From: Oscillatoriaceae cyanobacterium Prado104
Lineage (GTDB): Bacteria > Cyanobacteriota > Cyanobacteriia > Cyanobacteriales > Microcoleaceae
Length of the DNA: 64,000 nucleotides
Reading direction: 5' to 3'
NCBI GenBank assembly: GCA_025454405.1
Contig: JALOON010000046.1
Span: 1-64,000, forward strand
In this document: positions 42,853 through 52,893 of the stretch, piece after piece
Layout of the letters: each line of letters starts with the position of its first letter
How positions within the stretch are numbered: position 1 is the stretch's first letter
Position numbers and translations under genes: made by a program
The notes under the pieces: model-generated
The model's input: only the letters and a program-made list of their open reading frames with translations
What the model was told of the DNA's origin: nothing
Database searches by the model: none

Positions 42853-43932
42853 TTATTCGGCACTTGCAATTAAAGAATTTGTGACTTTTGACAGCCTCCT
42901 TTTGATCCCAGAAACCCGGTTATCAAACATATCCAAAAATGTCTTGGGAGTATTGCGTTTCGGAATGCCGACATAACCTGCCACATACTTAGCAAACTCC
43001 TCTCCTACAGGCAGGTTCCAAAAATCTGAATTGGGATTTGCTACTTGAGAAAACAGCCGCTTAATTCCGTAGCCTTTTTCCGCCGGCAAGTGCCACACAT
43101 CCATTTTTAAATCTGCCTCCGTTGCCGTATAAATTAGCGGCGATGTCCAGACTCGGTTGAAGTATGTGTTGCCGGTGCTGCGGGCATATCCCAGCTTGTT
43201 GTAAATGTAGCTGAGCATCTGTTCTTCCGTATTAAATTTGCTTTTGCCTTCCGCATATCTTTGCAGGCAAGTTTCCCAGATCGAGTCTACTTCGTCCGAC
43301 AAAATTTTCATGTGTTTGCCGCTACCTACAATGAATTCTGCGCCAAAATACTTGGGCGGATCGTCTATTTTGTACCCTAACTCTTCATAGATTTTCTGCA
43401 TTTCTTGTCGCGACAAACCGCTAATTTTTTTGTCTGCTGGTTCGTACAAGTCATAAGTTACCAAACCGTTTTTTTCAATGTCTGCCAGCGTTCGATCGAC
43501 CGATTTAATCCACACGCAGTCTGAGTCTAATGCAATGCACCGATCGCTCGCTATTGAATTGTTTTTCAAGTATTTAATAATGTCAAACTTAAAAAACGTA
43601 CTGCGAAATGCGTGGTAGTATTCCATTGGTGGCTGGTAGGTAAACGGAATTTGCTCGACTTTGACGCCAATTTTGTCGAAGAATTCTGCGGTGTTGAAGT
43701 TTTCAATGTTGGGAATGCGATCGGCATTCGTAAATAAGATATGCTGAGCATTTGGGTTATTTCTAAAGCTGGAAGCAAAATAGACTGCTACACACCGCCA
43801 GTAAACTGATTGAAACTTTTCTGAAGAAGATTTAGCATCCGAACCCTGAGGATATTTACTTTCTTGGCCTTCTTCATCGCAGCACATTCCCGTAACTATA
43901 TAAACTGAACCGCTATTGTTCATGGCTGACAC
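42853..43932 (-). CDS. Putative GT-A-like glycosyltransferase
   Basis: 359 aa, no confident family. The central part has IPFTYQPPMEYYHAFRSTFFKFDI, then RCIALDSDCVWIKSVD, a DxD-like motif (DSDCVW) typical of GT-A glycosyltransferases. PKYFGAEFIVGSGKHM and FNTEEQMLSYIYNKLGY resemble the acceptor region of GT8/GT32-like enzymes. It is soluble. Its location in the EPS locus supports sugar transfer. Confidence 0.6.
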   Translation of the reverse strand: MSAMNNSGSVYIVTGMCCDEEGQESKYPQGSDAKSSSEKFQSVYWRCVAVYFASSFRNNPNAQHILFTNADRIPNIENFNTAEFFDKIGVKVEQIPFTYQPPMEYYHAFRSTFFKFDIIKYLKNNSIASDRCIALDSDCVWIKSVDRTLADIEKNGLVTYDLYEPADKKISGLSRQEMQKIYEELGYKIDDPPKYFGAEFIVGSGKHMKILSDEVDSIWETCLQRYAEGKSKFNTEEQMLSYIYNKLGYARSTGNTYFNRVWTSPLIYTATEADLKMDVWHLPAEKGYGIKRLFSQVANPNSDFWNLPVGEEFAKYVAGYVGIPKRNTPKTFLDMFDNRVSGIKRRLSKVTNSLIASAE

Positions 43933-43969
43933 TCTTGTTATTTTTTAAATTTGGGGTTATTTAAATCCG

Positions 43970-45181
43970 CTAAGCTAAGCTAACTTCACCTCGGGAATCC
44001 CCCGTCATGTGAAAGTAGAAATCCTCGCGCTTGAGAATCATTTCTGTTGCCACGTGCGCCAAAACATCTACACTAATTTGCAGTGGCAAATATCGGTAGC
44101 GAAACGAAGCCAATCGGGGGTCGGTTTCTTGATATAAAATATCTTGAGCGAAGTTGCCCCACCTTTCTTCGATCGCATCGATCGTCATGCCGGCATGGCC
44201 TGAAGGCAGCAGCATATTGGAACCGTGAATGCCGATTGCCAACCTGCTGTCCGAGTAAACCTGACACATTTCTCGTTCTATTTTTTCATCAAATTTATCG
44301 GCGCGAAAATCTTCGATCCATTCAGGAAAGTTCGTGCTTTTGCCCAAACCGGCAACTGCAAACTTAGCTGAAGGCAGCGATTTTCGCATCTTGGCAAACA
44401 ACCTCCTGACGTTCCAATTTTGAATGCTTAAGGGAATTTGCAGCAGTTTCAGTTTTCTGCAAACTTGAAAAATCCATTTATTGCACCACAGCCGATCTTC
44501 CCGCCACACGAAGGTAATTTTGTATGCTTCTTGGTTAAAATCGTGTTTGGGAACTCCCGTAAATTTGCTGATATCGAAGCGACTGGGATGAGAATAGGCT
44601 TCGCTGACGTAAACTTCGTCAAAACGTTCTAGTTGTTTGCTGACAAATTCATCAAAGCTGGGGTAATAACACCGCCCGTTTTTGAGAGATACAGGTACTG
44701 TCCAGATTTCCGCAACTCCTTCGGGAACCATCCACCTGAGAAACTTTTGCACTATAACAATCAATCCCAAATCCGGGTTAGATTCTAGATGCCTTTGGGC
44801 GTTCAGTAACTTTAACAGGCTGTGTCCGTAGAGGTAATCGACGCAGTTTAAGATAATTACTCGCTGGTGCGATCGAAATATTTCTTGCGAAATTTCCAGT
44901 TTTTCGGGGCGGGGATTTTGCAGGGAATCCAGCAAAGGTTTTGCTAAAAATTCCTCAGCATATTTGTCGCCGCTAAAGGTTGCTTGTTTGGTTAAGTCAA
45001 TTTGATAGGGAGTTTTGGCTGCGTGTCCGATCCTCAACTCGTCAATTATTTGGCTGCCTGCTGGAGACTCCGACACCCCGCAAACATGAGTTCCGTGCCA
45101 CAGTATTTTAACTGGTATCAGTTCCTTACCAGAATAAGGACAGCGCGATCGGTGTTGGAGGTTTGGTTTAATTTCGATCAT
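43970..45181 (-). CDS. Unknown protein of the EPS locus, GT-B-like
   Basis: 403 aa, not recognised. It has no membrane segment or signal peptide. Residues 107-160 (RVIILNCVDYLYGHSLLKLLN, LIVIVQKFLRWMVP) look like a Rossmann half, and SRLAIGIHGSNMLLPSGHAGMTIDAI near the C-terminus recalls the nucleotide-sugar loop of GT-B or GT61-like enzymes. Its ATG overlaps the Wzx stop by 4 bp, so it is translated together with the flippase. A glycosyltransferase role is plausible only from context. Confidence 0.5.
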   Translation of the reverse strand: MIEIKPNLQHRSRCPYSGKELIPVKILWHGTHVCGVSESPAGSQIIDELRIGHAAKTPYQIDLTKQATFSGDKYAEEFLAKPLLDSLQNPRPEKLEISQEIFRSHQRVIILNCVDYLYGHSLLKLLNAQRHLESNPDLGLIVIVQKFLRWMVPEGVAEIWTVPVSLKNGRCYYPSFDEFVSKQLERFDEVYVSEAYSHPSRFDISKFTGVPKHDFNQEAYKITFVWREDRLWCNKWIFQVCRKLKLLQIPLSIQNWNVRRLFAKMRKSLPSAKFAVAGLGKSTNFPEWIEDFRADKFDEKIEREMCQVYSDSRLAIGIHGSNMLLPSGHAGMTIDAIEERWGNFAQDILYQETDPRLASFRYRYLPLQISVDVLAHVATEMILKREDFYFHMTGDSRGEVSLA

Positions 45182-46512
45182 CTGACTAATCCCACCAACC
45201 GGGAAACAGCTTTGAATACATTGAGCGAGTTAAAAATTAATTTGCCAAACGGTCTCAATTCTTTAATCAAGAAGTTGACCAGTATAATTACATAGAAATA
45301 AGTCATTAAAGTTGCCACCGTCGCTCCAAAAGCGCCATATCTGGGAATTAACAAAGAGTTCAATACTATATTAAAAATTGAACCGACAACCGTCAAGTAA
45401 AGACCGTAACGCAGTTGCCCTTCCAAAGCAAAATAAGTATTTCTCGCCACTCCGAAATTGCTGCCGAATTGCGCCCAGACGTAGACTGCAAGTACGCTGG
45501 CTGAAGCTGCGTATTGCTTGCCGTAAAGAATCTGGACGATAAAAGGAGCCATCAGAGAGACGGGAACTGCAACTGCCAGCCACAGCAGCAACATGGCATC
45601 CGAGTAAATTTGAAACTTTTTGATGTATTCGCCGTAATCTTTTTCTCTTAACAGTGCCAGCTTGGGAAAAATCGAGGATGCGATAATTACTGGCAAGAAA
45701 TCGCAGATTTCCGAAATTTTAACTGCAACTGCGTAATATCCCAACTCAGTTTTATTTAAAGAACCGAGCATGAGCTGGTCGATTTTGGAATAAATATAAA
45801 CTGCCAAGCTTGACAGCACCAGCGGCCAACTTTCCTTAAGCAGTTGTTTGCCCCGCTGCCAACTGACTCGCCACAGCCTGAAATCATTGCCTTTGTTTTG
45901 ATAAATCAGTGCGATTGCCACTCCTGACAAAGCCACTTCTCCCAATCTCACCCAAGCAAAAGCAATCAATGGTGCTTGCAGTTGAATCATGCCAATTCTG
46001 ATGCCTGCAATCAGTAATGATACGGAGTTCTTAGCAACAACCGTATACTTAGATTGAACTTGGGACTGAAACCAAAAGTTAATCGTTTCAAAGGACTGAA
46101 AAATAGTTCCGGCGGCGATGACTGCTACCAGAGTGCGAGTTAAACTGTCGTTGGGATTCAGCAATGAAATCGCTGTCACTGTCAGCAGCAAAGTAACAAC
46201 GCCGCCTGCAAATTGGATGGCAAAAGCTGTTCCCAAAGTTTCTTCCTTGCAGTCGGGATTGCGAGCGATATCCCGCACTACCAGAGTACCCAATCCCATC
46301 GTCGCTACCGAGGCAAACAGCGACACAAAGGCGATAGCGTAATTGAGCAAACCAAACTGTTCCGGTCCCAAATACCGAGCCACCCACACCCCGACAAACA
46401 AACCCAGACCCATCTGCAAAATTTGGTCTGTCAGCAGCCACGCCAGATTTCTGAGTACCTGAAGGAGGCCGGGGCCGAGCTTTTGACCGACCGCATTTAG
46501 CTTATCTAACAT
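45178..46512 (-). CDS. Wzx-type polysaccharide flippase
   Basis: 444 aa, about 12 hydrophobic helices. NLAWLLTDQILQMGLGLFVGVWVARYLGP at the start and FASVATMGLGTLVVRDIARNP fit the oligosaccharide flippase family (MOP superfamily). It should flip lipid-linked repeat units to the periplasm. I chose ATG 46512 because the family starts close to LNAVGQKL; an upstream start at 46587 adds 25 residues. Neither has a clear ribosome-binding site. Confidence 0.88.
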   Translation of the reverse strand: MLDKLNAVGQKLGPGLLQVLRNLAWLLTDQILQMGLGLFVGVWVARYLGPEQFGLLNYAIAFVSLFASVATMGLGTLVVRDIARNPDCKEETLGTAFAIQFAGGVVTLLLTVTAISLLNPNDSLTRTLVAVIAAGTIFQSFETINFWFQSQVQSKYTVVAKNSVSLLIAGIRIGMIQLQAPLIAFAWVRLGEVALSGVAIALIYQNKGNDFRLWRVSWQRGKQLLKESWPLVLSSLAVYIYSKIDQLMLGSLNKTELGYYAVAVKISEICDFLPVIIASSIFPKLALLREKDYGEYIKKFQIYSDAMLLLWLAVAVPVSLMAPFIVQILYGKQYAASASVLAVYVWAQFGSNFGVARNTYFALEGQLRYGLYLTVVGSIFNIVLNSLLIPRYGAFGATVATLMTYFYVIILVNFLIKELRPFGKLIFNSLNVFKAVSRLVGLVR

Positions 46513-46641
46513 CAGAAAGTCTTGAGTCCTTATCAGAAATAAATATACTTGACGAGCGCTGGAGAATGCGTCACAAACCAGCCTCATTGATATGATATAT
46601 CATATTTATTCCATTTGTAACATTATCAAGATAATTCGGTT

Positions 46642-48048
46642 TTAATCTGGATGGAAGGAAGCTCCTAACTGGCGATCGTAACTGCGGTTGTTGCCGGATG
46701 CAGACTTAGCGCTATCTACGCTCAGCCTAACTGTCACTAACAAGTAAGCCAGCCAAACATCCCCAATATCCGCGATCGAACCTTCAGTCATGTTATTTAA
46801 AATAATAAACACTAAGTAAATAATCGGTATTCCCGATTCAGCTAGCGGCCGGCGGCTGAGTTCCCGCACGGCAAAAAACAGATTGGTACACAGGGAAATC
46901 ATTATCATTGCTAACCCCGGATAGCCAAAAGACAAAAGTACCGATATTGCTCCGTTGTGCGCAGTTCTGGGTTGAAATCCGATCGAAGTATAGATAAAAT
47001 AAGCGGGAGTTTTCGCGCCCAGAGTATCTTGCTGAAAAAAGCCTTCAAATCCGTAACCCAACCAAGGCCGCTGATTAGCTGCCGCAATTAACTGAGGCCA
47101 AAACTCCGTCCGCCCGGTCAAAGTCAAATCCTTGCCCAAACCTCCAACAACAATAGACTCCAAGTTTTCTACTATATAAACGCTGCCGATCGTCCCCAGT
47201 ACCATAAAACCCACTAGAAAAGTAAACGACCACTGAAACTTCAACTTACTCAAAAAATTTAAAGACGACACTAAAACAATTAGCATCAAACTATTAACTA
47301 GAGAACCGCCAGAGCTAGTAGCCCTCACCAAATAAAATGAAAAGAACATCAACAGCAAAGATATCCACTTTTCTTTCTGAGTTTTAGCAGTTTGCGAATA
47401 GTGCAAATACCACAGTGCCGTACTCAACACCATCAGACCGCCCAGAGAATTTTTGTGGCTGGTAATCCCTGCAAATTCGCGTCCGACATTTGGATTCCGC
47501 AAAACGCTAACTATGGCGATCGCAGTATAGCCCCACCGCAACAAGCCAGAAAGTTGGCTCCACTCGTAACGCGCGCCTATGTAAAAACCAACAATCGTAA
47601 ATCCTGTAAACGCCAGCCCCGCTTTGAGGGTAACTTCAGGAACTAGCGACCACAGCGCCGAGATGACAGGCAGAAAACAATAGAGCAAAAAGCAAGGATT
47701 TCTCAGCGCCAAAAATGACAGAGTTTCGACGAATTGATGCTTAAAAAACTGAATGAATCTCCCGCAGAGGACAAAGACAATCCACGGGTAAAAAACGTAG
47801 GGAAGTTGAGTGACAGCTCCTCCGTTTACAGCAGCAAGATTAATAAAATGCAAGTAATTAAAAGGAGGTACGTTGACGTGAGGAGATATGAATATATAAA
47901 AGATAGCAAACATTTTTTCAAAAGCCAAACCCCACCTTCTATGACTGGCAAATTGAAAAATTAAAAGCGTGATAATTAACCCGGCAACAGCCAATAAAGT
48001 CAGCAATAAACTATTGCCTAAAATGAGTTCTCTAATCAATCTAGCCAT
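46642..48048 (-). CDS. Wzy/O-antigen ligase-like membrane protein
   Basis: 468 aa with about ten transmembrane helices. The large periplasmic loop and TGRTEFWPQLIAAANQRPWLGYGFEGFF, AHNGAISVLLSFG (the histidine-containing region) match the O-antigen ligase/Wzy superfamily. It likely polymerises repeat units or ligates the polymer to a carrier. It precedes wzx on the same strand. The divergent wza-like gene is 247 bp away. Confidence 0.85.
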   Translation of the reverse strand: MARLIRELILGNSLLLTLLAVAGLIITLLIFQFASHRRWGLAFEKMFAIFYIFISPHVNVPPFNYLHFINLAAVNGGAVTQLPYVFYPWIVFVLCGRFIQFFKHQFVETLSFLALRNPCFLLYCFLPVISALWSLVPEVTLKAGLAFTGFTIVGFYIGARYEWSQLSGLLRWGYTAIAIVSVLRNPNVGREFAGITSHKNSLGGLMVLSTALWYLHYSQTAKTQKEKWISLLLMFFSFYLVRATSSGGSLVNSLMLIVLVSSLNFLSKLKFQWSFTFLVGFMVLGTIGSVYIVENLESIVVGGLGKDLTLTGRTEFWPQLIAAANQRPWLGYGFEGFFQQDTLGAKTPAYFIYTSIGFQPRTAHNGAISVLLSFGYPGLAMIMISLCTNLFFAVRELSRRPLAESGIPIIYLVFIILNNMTEGSIADIGDVWLAYLLVTVRLSVDSAKSASGNNRSYDRQLGASFHPD

Positions 48049-48295
48049 AAATAGCTACTCTCTGAGAAACAGGATTTACCAAAGTGGAATCTGAGAAACC
48101 GGAAATTAGCTTGCGGCATCGATCGAGCATTATAACCTCGTTTTCCGGCTGTCTCCGGGAAGAAAAATCCAGAGGTTCTGCTCGATCGCAGAGCGTTACA
48201 GCAGCATTTTTCTGGGCAAAATGCTTGAAAACCGACATTGCATTTCAAAAATCAGGGATTAAAATGGCGATCGATACTCGAACGATAGGAAGCCA

Positions 48296-49777
48296 GTGGT
48301 TAAACCCAATTTTCCTAAACAAAATATAACAGCGCCGCTCGCTCGCTTGACCTGCTGCGCGATCGCGATGACCAGCATTGCTGCCGGGTTCCCGCTGAGT
48401 GCCTCAGCGCAATTGTCGCTGCGACCCAACCCCGTTACCGTGGCCCAAGCTGGCTTCCGGCGATCCCCAGAAAGCTACAAACTCGGCGGGGGCGATCGCA
48501 TCCAAGTAGAAATACTCGAAGTCCCCGAACTCACCCGCCCCTACGAAGTCCTCTCCGACGGTTCGGTCAACCTGCCCCTGATCGGCTTGATCTCCATCCG
48601 CGGGCGCACCCTCGTCGAAGCCACTAACATCATCCGCAGCGCCTACCGCCGCGTCCTGAAAGACCCCGTAGTGTCGGTCAGCTTGATCGCGGCCCGCCCC
48701 CTCAACGTCGGCGTGATCGGAGAAGTCACTAGACCCGGAAACTTTACGATTACCCTAACTCCGGGTCCCGGCGTCGCGCCCTCAGTCCAATACCCGACAG
48801 TCACTCAAGCCATCAGACTTGCCGAAGGCGTCACCGGCGTCGCCGACCTCCGCAACATCCAAGTGCGCCGTCCCCAGCCCGACGGCCCGGACCAAGTGCT
48901 CAACGTCAACCTGTGGAGGTTCCTGCAAGAAGGAGACATTTCTCAAGACATCATTTTGCAAGATCGAGACACCATCATCGTTCCTACCGTCGCCAACTTC
49001 AACCAAGCAGAATCGCGCCAATTCGCCACCGCCAACTTTTCCCCCCCGCCAGAAAAACCCCGATCGGTCTCGATCGTCGGTCAAGTCAACCGTCCGGGGG
49101 CTTACGTAGTCATCGGCGGCAGCACTAACAGCGACATCAGCCGCGAAGGCTTTCCCACAGTCATCAGGGCGATTCAGCTAGCCGGCGGCATTACCCCGGA
49201 CGCCGACATCCGCCAAATCCAAGTGCGCCGCCTCACCAGAAGGGGCGAACAAATTATCCCGGTCAATCTCATGCAGTTTTTGGAGTCGGGTGACTCCGCT
49301 CAAGATACGATCCTGCAACAGGGAGACACGATCGTCGTGCCCAAAGCTGCGATCGTCAACCCCGCCGAAGCCGGATTGCTAGCTAACAATAACTTTGCTC
49401 CCCCCGGCATCAACGTGTTTGTAGTTGGAGAACTCAGAACTTCCCTCGATCCCTTGAGACTGCCTGCCAATGCTACCCTCAATCAAGCTTTGGTCTCCCG
49501 CGGCTTTTTCGGCTACGAGAATAATCGAGCCAGAAGGAATAAAGTTGAGTTAGTGCGCCTCAACAGAGACGGCACCGCTACCACACGCACGATCGAAGTC
49601 GATTTAAGCCAAGGAATTAACGAGGAAATCAATCCTCAACTCCGCGACAACGACATGATTATCGTGTCCCGCAGCGGCCTGGCTAAAGTTGTAGACCGCA
49701 TGAACTCGATATTTGGCCCTTTAGCCCCGGCTAGCGGAGTGTTAAATTTTATAAACCTACTCAGGTCTATATTTTAG
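48296..49777 (+). CDS. Wza-like polysaccharide export protein with SLBB domains
   Basis: 493 aa. A signal peptide (CCAIAMTSIAAGFPLSASAQ) is followed by a Poly_export domain (YKLGGGDRIQVEILEVPELTRPYEV, SVNLPLIGLISIRG) and at least two or three SLBB-like modules, each ending ...QDTILQQGDTIVVPKA or QDIILQDRDTIIVPTV. No lipobox cysteine is obvious after the signal peptide, so it may not be lipidated like E. coli Wza. It probably forms the outer-membrane/periplasmic export channel. GTG start at 48296 with AGGA about 8 bp upstream. Confidence 0.88.
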   Translation: MVKPNFPKQNITAPLARLTCCAIAMTSIAAGFPLSASAQLSLRPNPVTVAQAGFRRSPESYKLGGGDRIQVEILEVPELTRPYEVLSDGSVNLPLIGLISIRGRTLVEATNIIRSAYRRVLKDPVVSVSLIAARPLNVGVIGEVTRPGNFTITLTPGPGVAPSVQYPTVTQAIRLAEGVTGVADLRNIQVRRPQPDGPDQVLNVNLWRFLQEGDISQDIILQDRDTIIVPTVANFNQAESRQFATANFSPPPEKPRSVSIVGQVNRPGAYVVIGGSTNSDISREGFPTVIRAIQLAGGITPDADIRQIQVRRLTRRGEQIIPVNLMQFLESGDSAQDTILQQGDTIVVPKAAIVNPAEAGLLANNNFAPPGINVFVVGELRTSLDPLRLPANATLNQALVSRGFFGYENNRARRNKVELVRLNRDGTATTRTIEVDLSQGINEEINPQLRDNDMIIVSRSGLAKVVDRMNSIFGPLAPASGVLNFINLLRSIF

Positions 49778-49984
49778 GGAAAAATCGAGCGCGACATTGG
49801 AGGCAATCAGATCTGCACGGACTGGCAAAACTCAACCGCCAAGCAGTCCCAACCCATCAAGTCCGATCGAGTCTCGCAGCCAGCAGTTAGAATGGAGCAG
49901 GGGGATCTCAACAACAGCCGCCGCGCAGCAACCTCAAAAATATCAAACTCAAAAATATCCACCTTAAAAACACGCAAGCCGAAC

Positions 49985-52315
49985 ATGGATAGCAGACAAG
50001 ATTACCAACCATTCATACCAAAATCCAACGGCAAATTGCCTCCCTTGTCGGCTCACAATTACAGAGATAAGTTTGAGGAGACAGAGGAAGAAAAACTCGA
50101 TTTATCGTGGCTGTTTGGCGTCCTGCGCCGCCGCATCCTGGTTATGGCAGCAGCTACGATTGCTTTGAGTGCTATTGCCGGCGCGGCGATCGTCACCAAT
50201 TCTAAAACAATGACGATCGAATACGAAGGTTCGTTTTCCCTGTTAGTAGAACCGGCTACCGCTGAAGGTTTGCTGTCGAAACAGCTAGACAATACCGTAG
50301 CAGCAGACTTAGCAAAAATAAATGTAGAAAGTCTGAGCTTGGTAGACTACGAAACTCAAATTAGAATTTTGCGCAGCCCCAAAATGATGGACAAGGTGCT
50401 TCAGGAGTTGCGCGCTTGGCACCCCAACATGACCTACGGGGAATTAATGTCAAAACTGACGATCGAACGGATTAGCTATACAAAAGATGGCAAACAACAA
50501 GGAACAAAAATTTTAGAAGTTCGCTATAAAGATGCCGATCCCCGGAAAATTTACGGGGTGTTGGATAAAATTTCTCAAGCTTATTTAGAGTACAGCTTGC
50601 AGCAGCGGCTGACCGGAATCAATCAAGGAATTAAATTTATAGATATGGAGCTGCCCAGGCTCCGAGAAAGAGTGGAAGTTTTGCAATTGCAAGTCCAGAG
50701 GTTGCGACAGCAGAAAAACTTGTTCGAGCCACAGCTTGAAGGAAAATCCCTCTCCGAACAAGTGCAAAGCATTCGCGGGCAGCAAGTAGGTCTCAGAGTC
50801 CAGCTAAAAGGAATGCGCAGCCTTTATGAAAGCTATGAAAATTTGCTGGCCCAAAACAATCCCGTTGGGGTGCTGATGACTCAAGGACAAGCTTACGGCG
50901 GATTGTTAAGTCAAATCCAAAAGGTAGACTCGGATTTGTCGCTAAAATTAGCTCAGTATAGAGAAGACAGTTTGCCCGTGATCGCCCTGCAAAAAAGTCG
51001 GGAAGAACTGATCGCAACAGCGACTCAACAAGCAAAAGAAGTGGTGATGGCTAATTTAGCCAGCCAAATCCAAGAAGTTGAAGCGCGCGATCGAGAAATG
51101 ACCAGAGCGCAAGCAGACCTCAACCAAAAAATTAGAAACTTTTCTGTCACAACGCGAGAATACGACAACCTGCAACGGGAACTGCAAGTTGTTACTAAAA
51201 GCTTGTCTGATTTCTTGGCAAAACGAGAAGCTTTGCGCATCGACGCTGCCCAGCAGCAAATTCCTTGGGTGCTGATCAATCCGCCGGCAATCCCGCTGGA
51301 TAAATTCGGCAGGCACATAGCTGCTACCGTCAAACAAACTCGCAAACAGTTAGCGCTGGCACTAATTTTAAGCAGCTTGCTGGGAATAGCAGTCGGTCTG
51401 CTAGTAGAGGTTTTAAATACTGTTTTCCACACGCCAGAATCCGTGAGAATGGCAACAAAATTGCCAGTAATCGGCGTGATTCCGCATACCAAAAAAGTCA
51501 AGCGCCGGCTGCCTGTCAGACAGAAGAAACTTGCTGGCGGTAAAGTTGCAGTGGAGGCAATCGATGATGTTAAAAATATCGGGCAGACCTTCACAGAACG
51601 CCCCAAAAGTATGTTTAGCGACATGGACTACAAGTTCCTCGAAGCATTTCGATCTCTCTACACCAACATTCACTTGCTGAGTACGGATCGGGCGATCCGA
51701 TCCCTTCTTGTCGGGTCGGCTGTGGCCGGAGATGGCAAATCTACGGTGGCCCTGCACCTGGCTGCCACTGCAGCAGCAGTCGGCCAGCGGGTGCTGTTGG
51801 TAGACGCAGATTTGCGCTGCCCGCAACTGCACGCTAAATTGGGACTGCCTAACGTGCGCGGACTCAGCGATGCCATCTCTACGGACATCAGCCTCAACGA
51901 TGCCATCCAACGCGCCCCCTCGGAAGAAAACCTGTTCGTACTCACGGCAGGTCAAATTCCCCCAGATCCGATCAAGCTGCTGTCATCCAAAAAAATGCAG
52001 TACCTGATGGAGCAATTTCAGGCCTTTTTTGACCTGGTAATTTACGATACGCCACCCCTTGTCGGCTTGGCAGACGGCCACTTGCTTGCGGCTCACACAG
52101 ACGGCACAATTATGGTCGTGCAAATCGCTCAAACAGACCGATCGCAAGTTCGCAAAGCTCTGGAAGAATTAAAAATTTCTGGAGCCTCCGTTTTGGGGAT
52201 CGTAGCTAACGGATGCAAAGACGACCGCCACAGCGACCGCCAGCGCCAAGTGGGCTTAGACGCGGCGCTCTACGACCAAGCGCTACCCGTTTTAAGCAGC
52301 AAAAACCGCAATTAG
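49985..52315 (+). CDS. Wzc-like polysaccharide co-polymerase with BY-kinase domain
   Basis: About 776 aa. Wzz domain with a membrane helix at about 51-73 (ILVMAAATIALSAIAGAAIV), a long periplasmic coiled coil (DMELPRLRERVEVLQLQVQRL), a second helix near 463 (LALALILSSLLGIAVGLLVEV), then a cytoplasmic tyrosine-kinase ATPase. Walker A GSAVAGDGKST, Walker A' VLLVDADLRCPQLH and Walker B LVIYDTPPLVG. It controls polymer length and export together with Wza. The C-terminal tail has only one or two Tyr (ALYDQAL), unlike the Tyr-rich tail of Wzc. I chose ATG 49985; an upstream ATG at 49892 adds 31 low-complexity residues. Confidence 0.87.
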   Translation: MDSRQDYQPFIPKSNGKLPPLSAHNYRDKFEETEEEKLDLSWLFGVLRRRILVMAAATIALSAIAGAAIVTNSKTMTIEYEGSFSLLVEPATAEGLLSKQLDNTVAADLAKINVESLSLVDYETQIRILRSPKMMDKVLQELRAWHPNMTYGELMSKLTIERISYTKDGKQQGTKILEVRYKDADPRKIYGVLDKISQAYLEYSLQQRLTGINQGIKFIDMELPRLRERVEVLQLQVQRLRQQKNLFEPQLEGKSLSEQVQSIRGQQVGLRVQLKGMRSLYESYENLLAQNNPVGVLMTQGQAYGGLLSQIQKVDSDLSLKLAQYREDSLPVIALQKSREELIATATQQAKEVVMANLASQIQEVEARDREMTRAQADLNQKIRNFSVTTREYDNLQRELQVVTKSLSDFLAKREALRIDAAQQQIPWVLINPPAIPLDKFGRHIAATVKQTRKQLALALILSSLLGIAVGLLVEVLNTVFHTPESVRMATKLPVIGVIPHTKKVKRRLPVRQKKLAGGKVAVEAIDDVKNIGQTFTERPKSMFSDMDYKFLEAFRSLYTNIHLLSTDRAIRSLLVGSAVAGDGKSTVALHLAATAAAVGQRVLLVDADLRCPQLHAKLGLPNVRGLSDAISTDISLNDAIQRAPSEENLFVLTAGQIPPDPIKLLSSKKMQYLMEQFQAFFDLVIYDTPPLVGLADGHLLAAHTDGTIMVVQIAQTDRSQVRKALEELKISGASVLGIVANGCKDDRHSDRQRQVGLDAALYDQALPVLSSKNRN

Positions 52316-52893
52316 ACAAATCGCGCGCGATCGTCGGGCGACAGGTGCAAATCCGGACGCTAGACATCACCCGAAATTCACAACTAAGTCAAAAACATGA
52401 TTTTTTGATGAATAAAGAACCATTTAGGGGAGGAAATGATAGACTAGCAAGCACAGTAGGGTGCGTCAAGCGCATTTTTGCGGGTATTCGCTAGCCGCGA
52501 ATATTAGTAAATTCAACAACCAGACCCGAAAAGGGATGGGGCTTGACCGAAGCAATTCGGACAACGCAAAAGTTGAATAATGCATCGAAACACAGTTTGG
52601 TACGCACAATCAGATATTCCAAGTCCGGGCTATCTGTAAATCCGATCGGTTCGAGCATAGTGCAACGGAGGGGTCGGGTAAAGCCAAGATATCTTAAACT
52701 GTGTTGCTGTAAGGGAAACACAACGAGTTCGCTATTAGATTTGTCTAGTTATGAGTAGTTGTGAATCAGTCTTAATGTAACGGAAATGACCGAAAGTGGG
52801 TAAGCTACAGATAACAGAGTGCAATCTCGATCGGGGCCAGCCACCTTCTATTTGTGAACGTTTCAACCCAGAAACTTGGTAGGGACTATCTAT
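52316..52893. other. 578-bp region between wzc-like gene and response regulator
   Basis: It contains a symmetric structure at about 52587-52708. Two overlapping short frames lie on it: 76 codons on the minus strand (52491-52721) and 71 on the plus (52543-52758). Neither is supported by a ribosome-binding site, and the palindromic framework explains why both strands stay open. No other feature is visible. Confidence 0.5.
52587..52708. other. Long-range inverted repeat, candidate structured RNA
   Basis: AAACACAGTTT (from about 52587) and AAACTGTGTT (to about 52708) form an outer stem; inside, CAGATA...TATCTG (about 52611-52636) and AAGATATCTT are local hairpins. Such nesting is consistent with a non-coding RNA or a regulatory leader. 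The strand is unknown. Confidence 0.35.

Noticed and set aside
42758-42976. Plus-strand frame FPVPPFSRGARGDR...
   Set aside because: It translates a GGGGG/CCCCC palindromic repeat and then runs antisense into the GT-A-like gene.
51413-51955. Minus-strand frame of 180 codons in the wzc-like gene
   Set aside because: It is opposite to the ATPase domain with clear Walker motifs.
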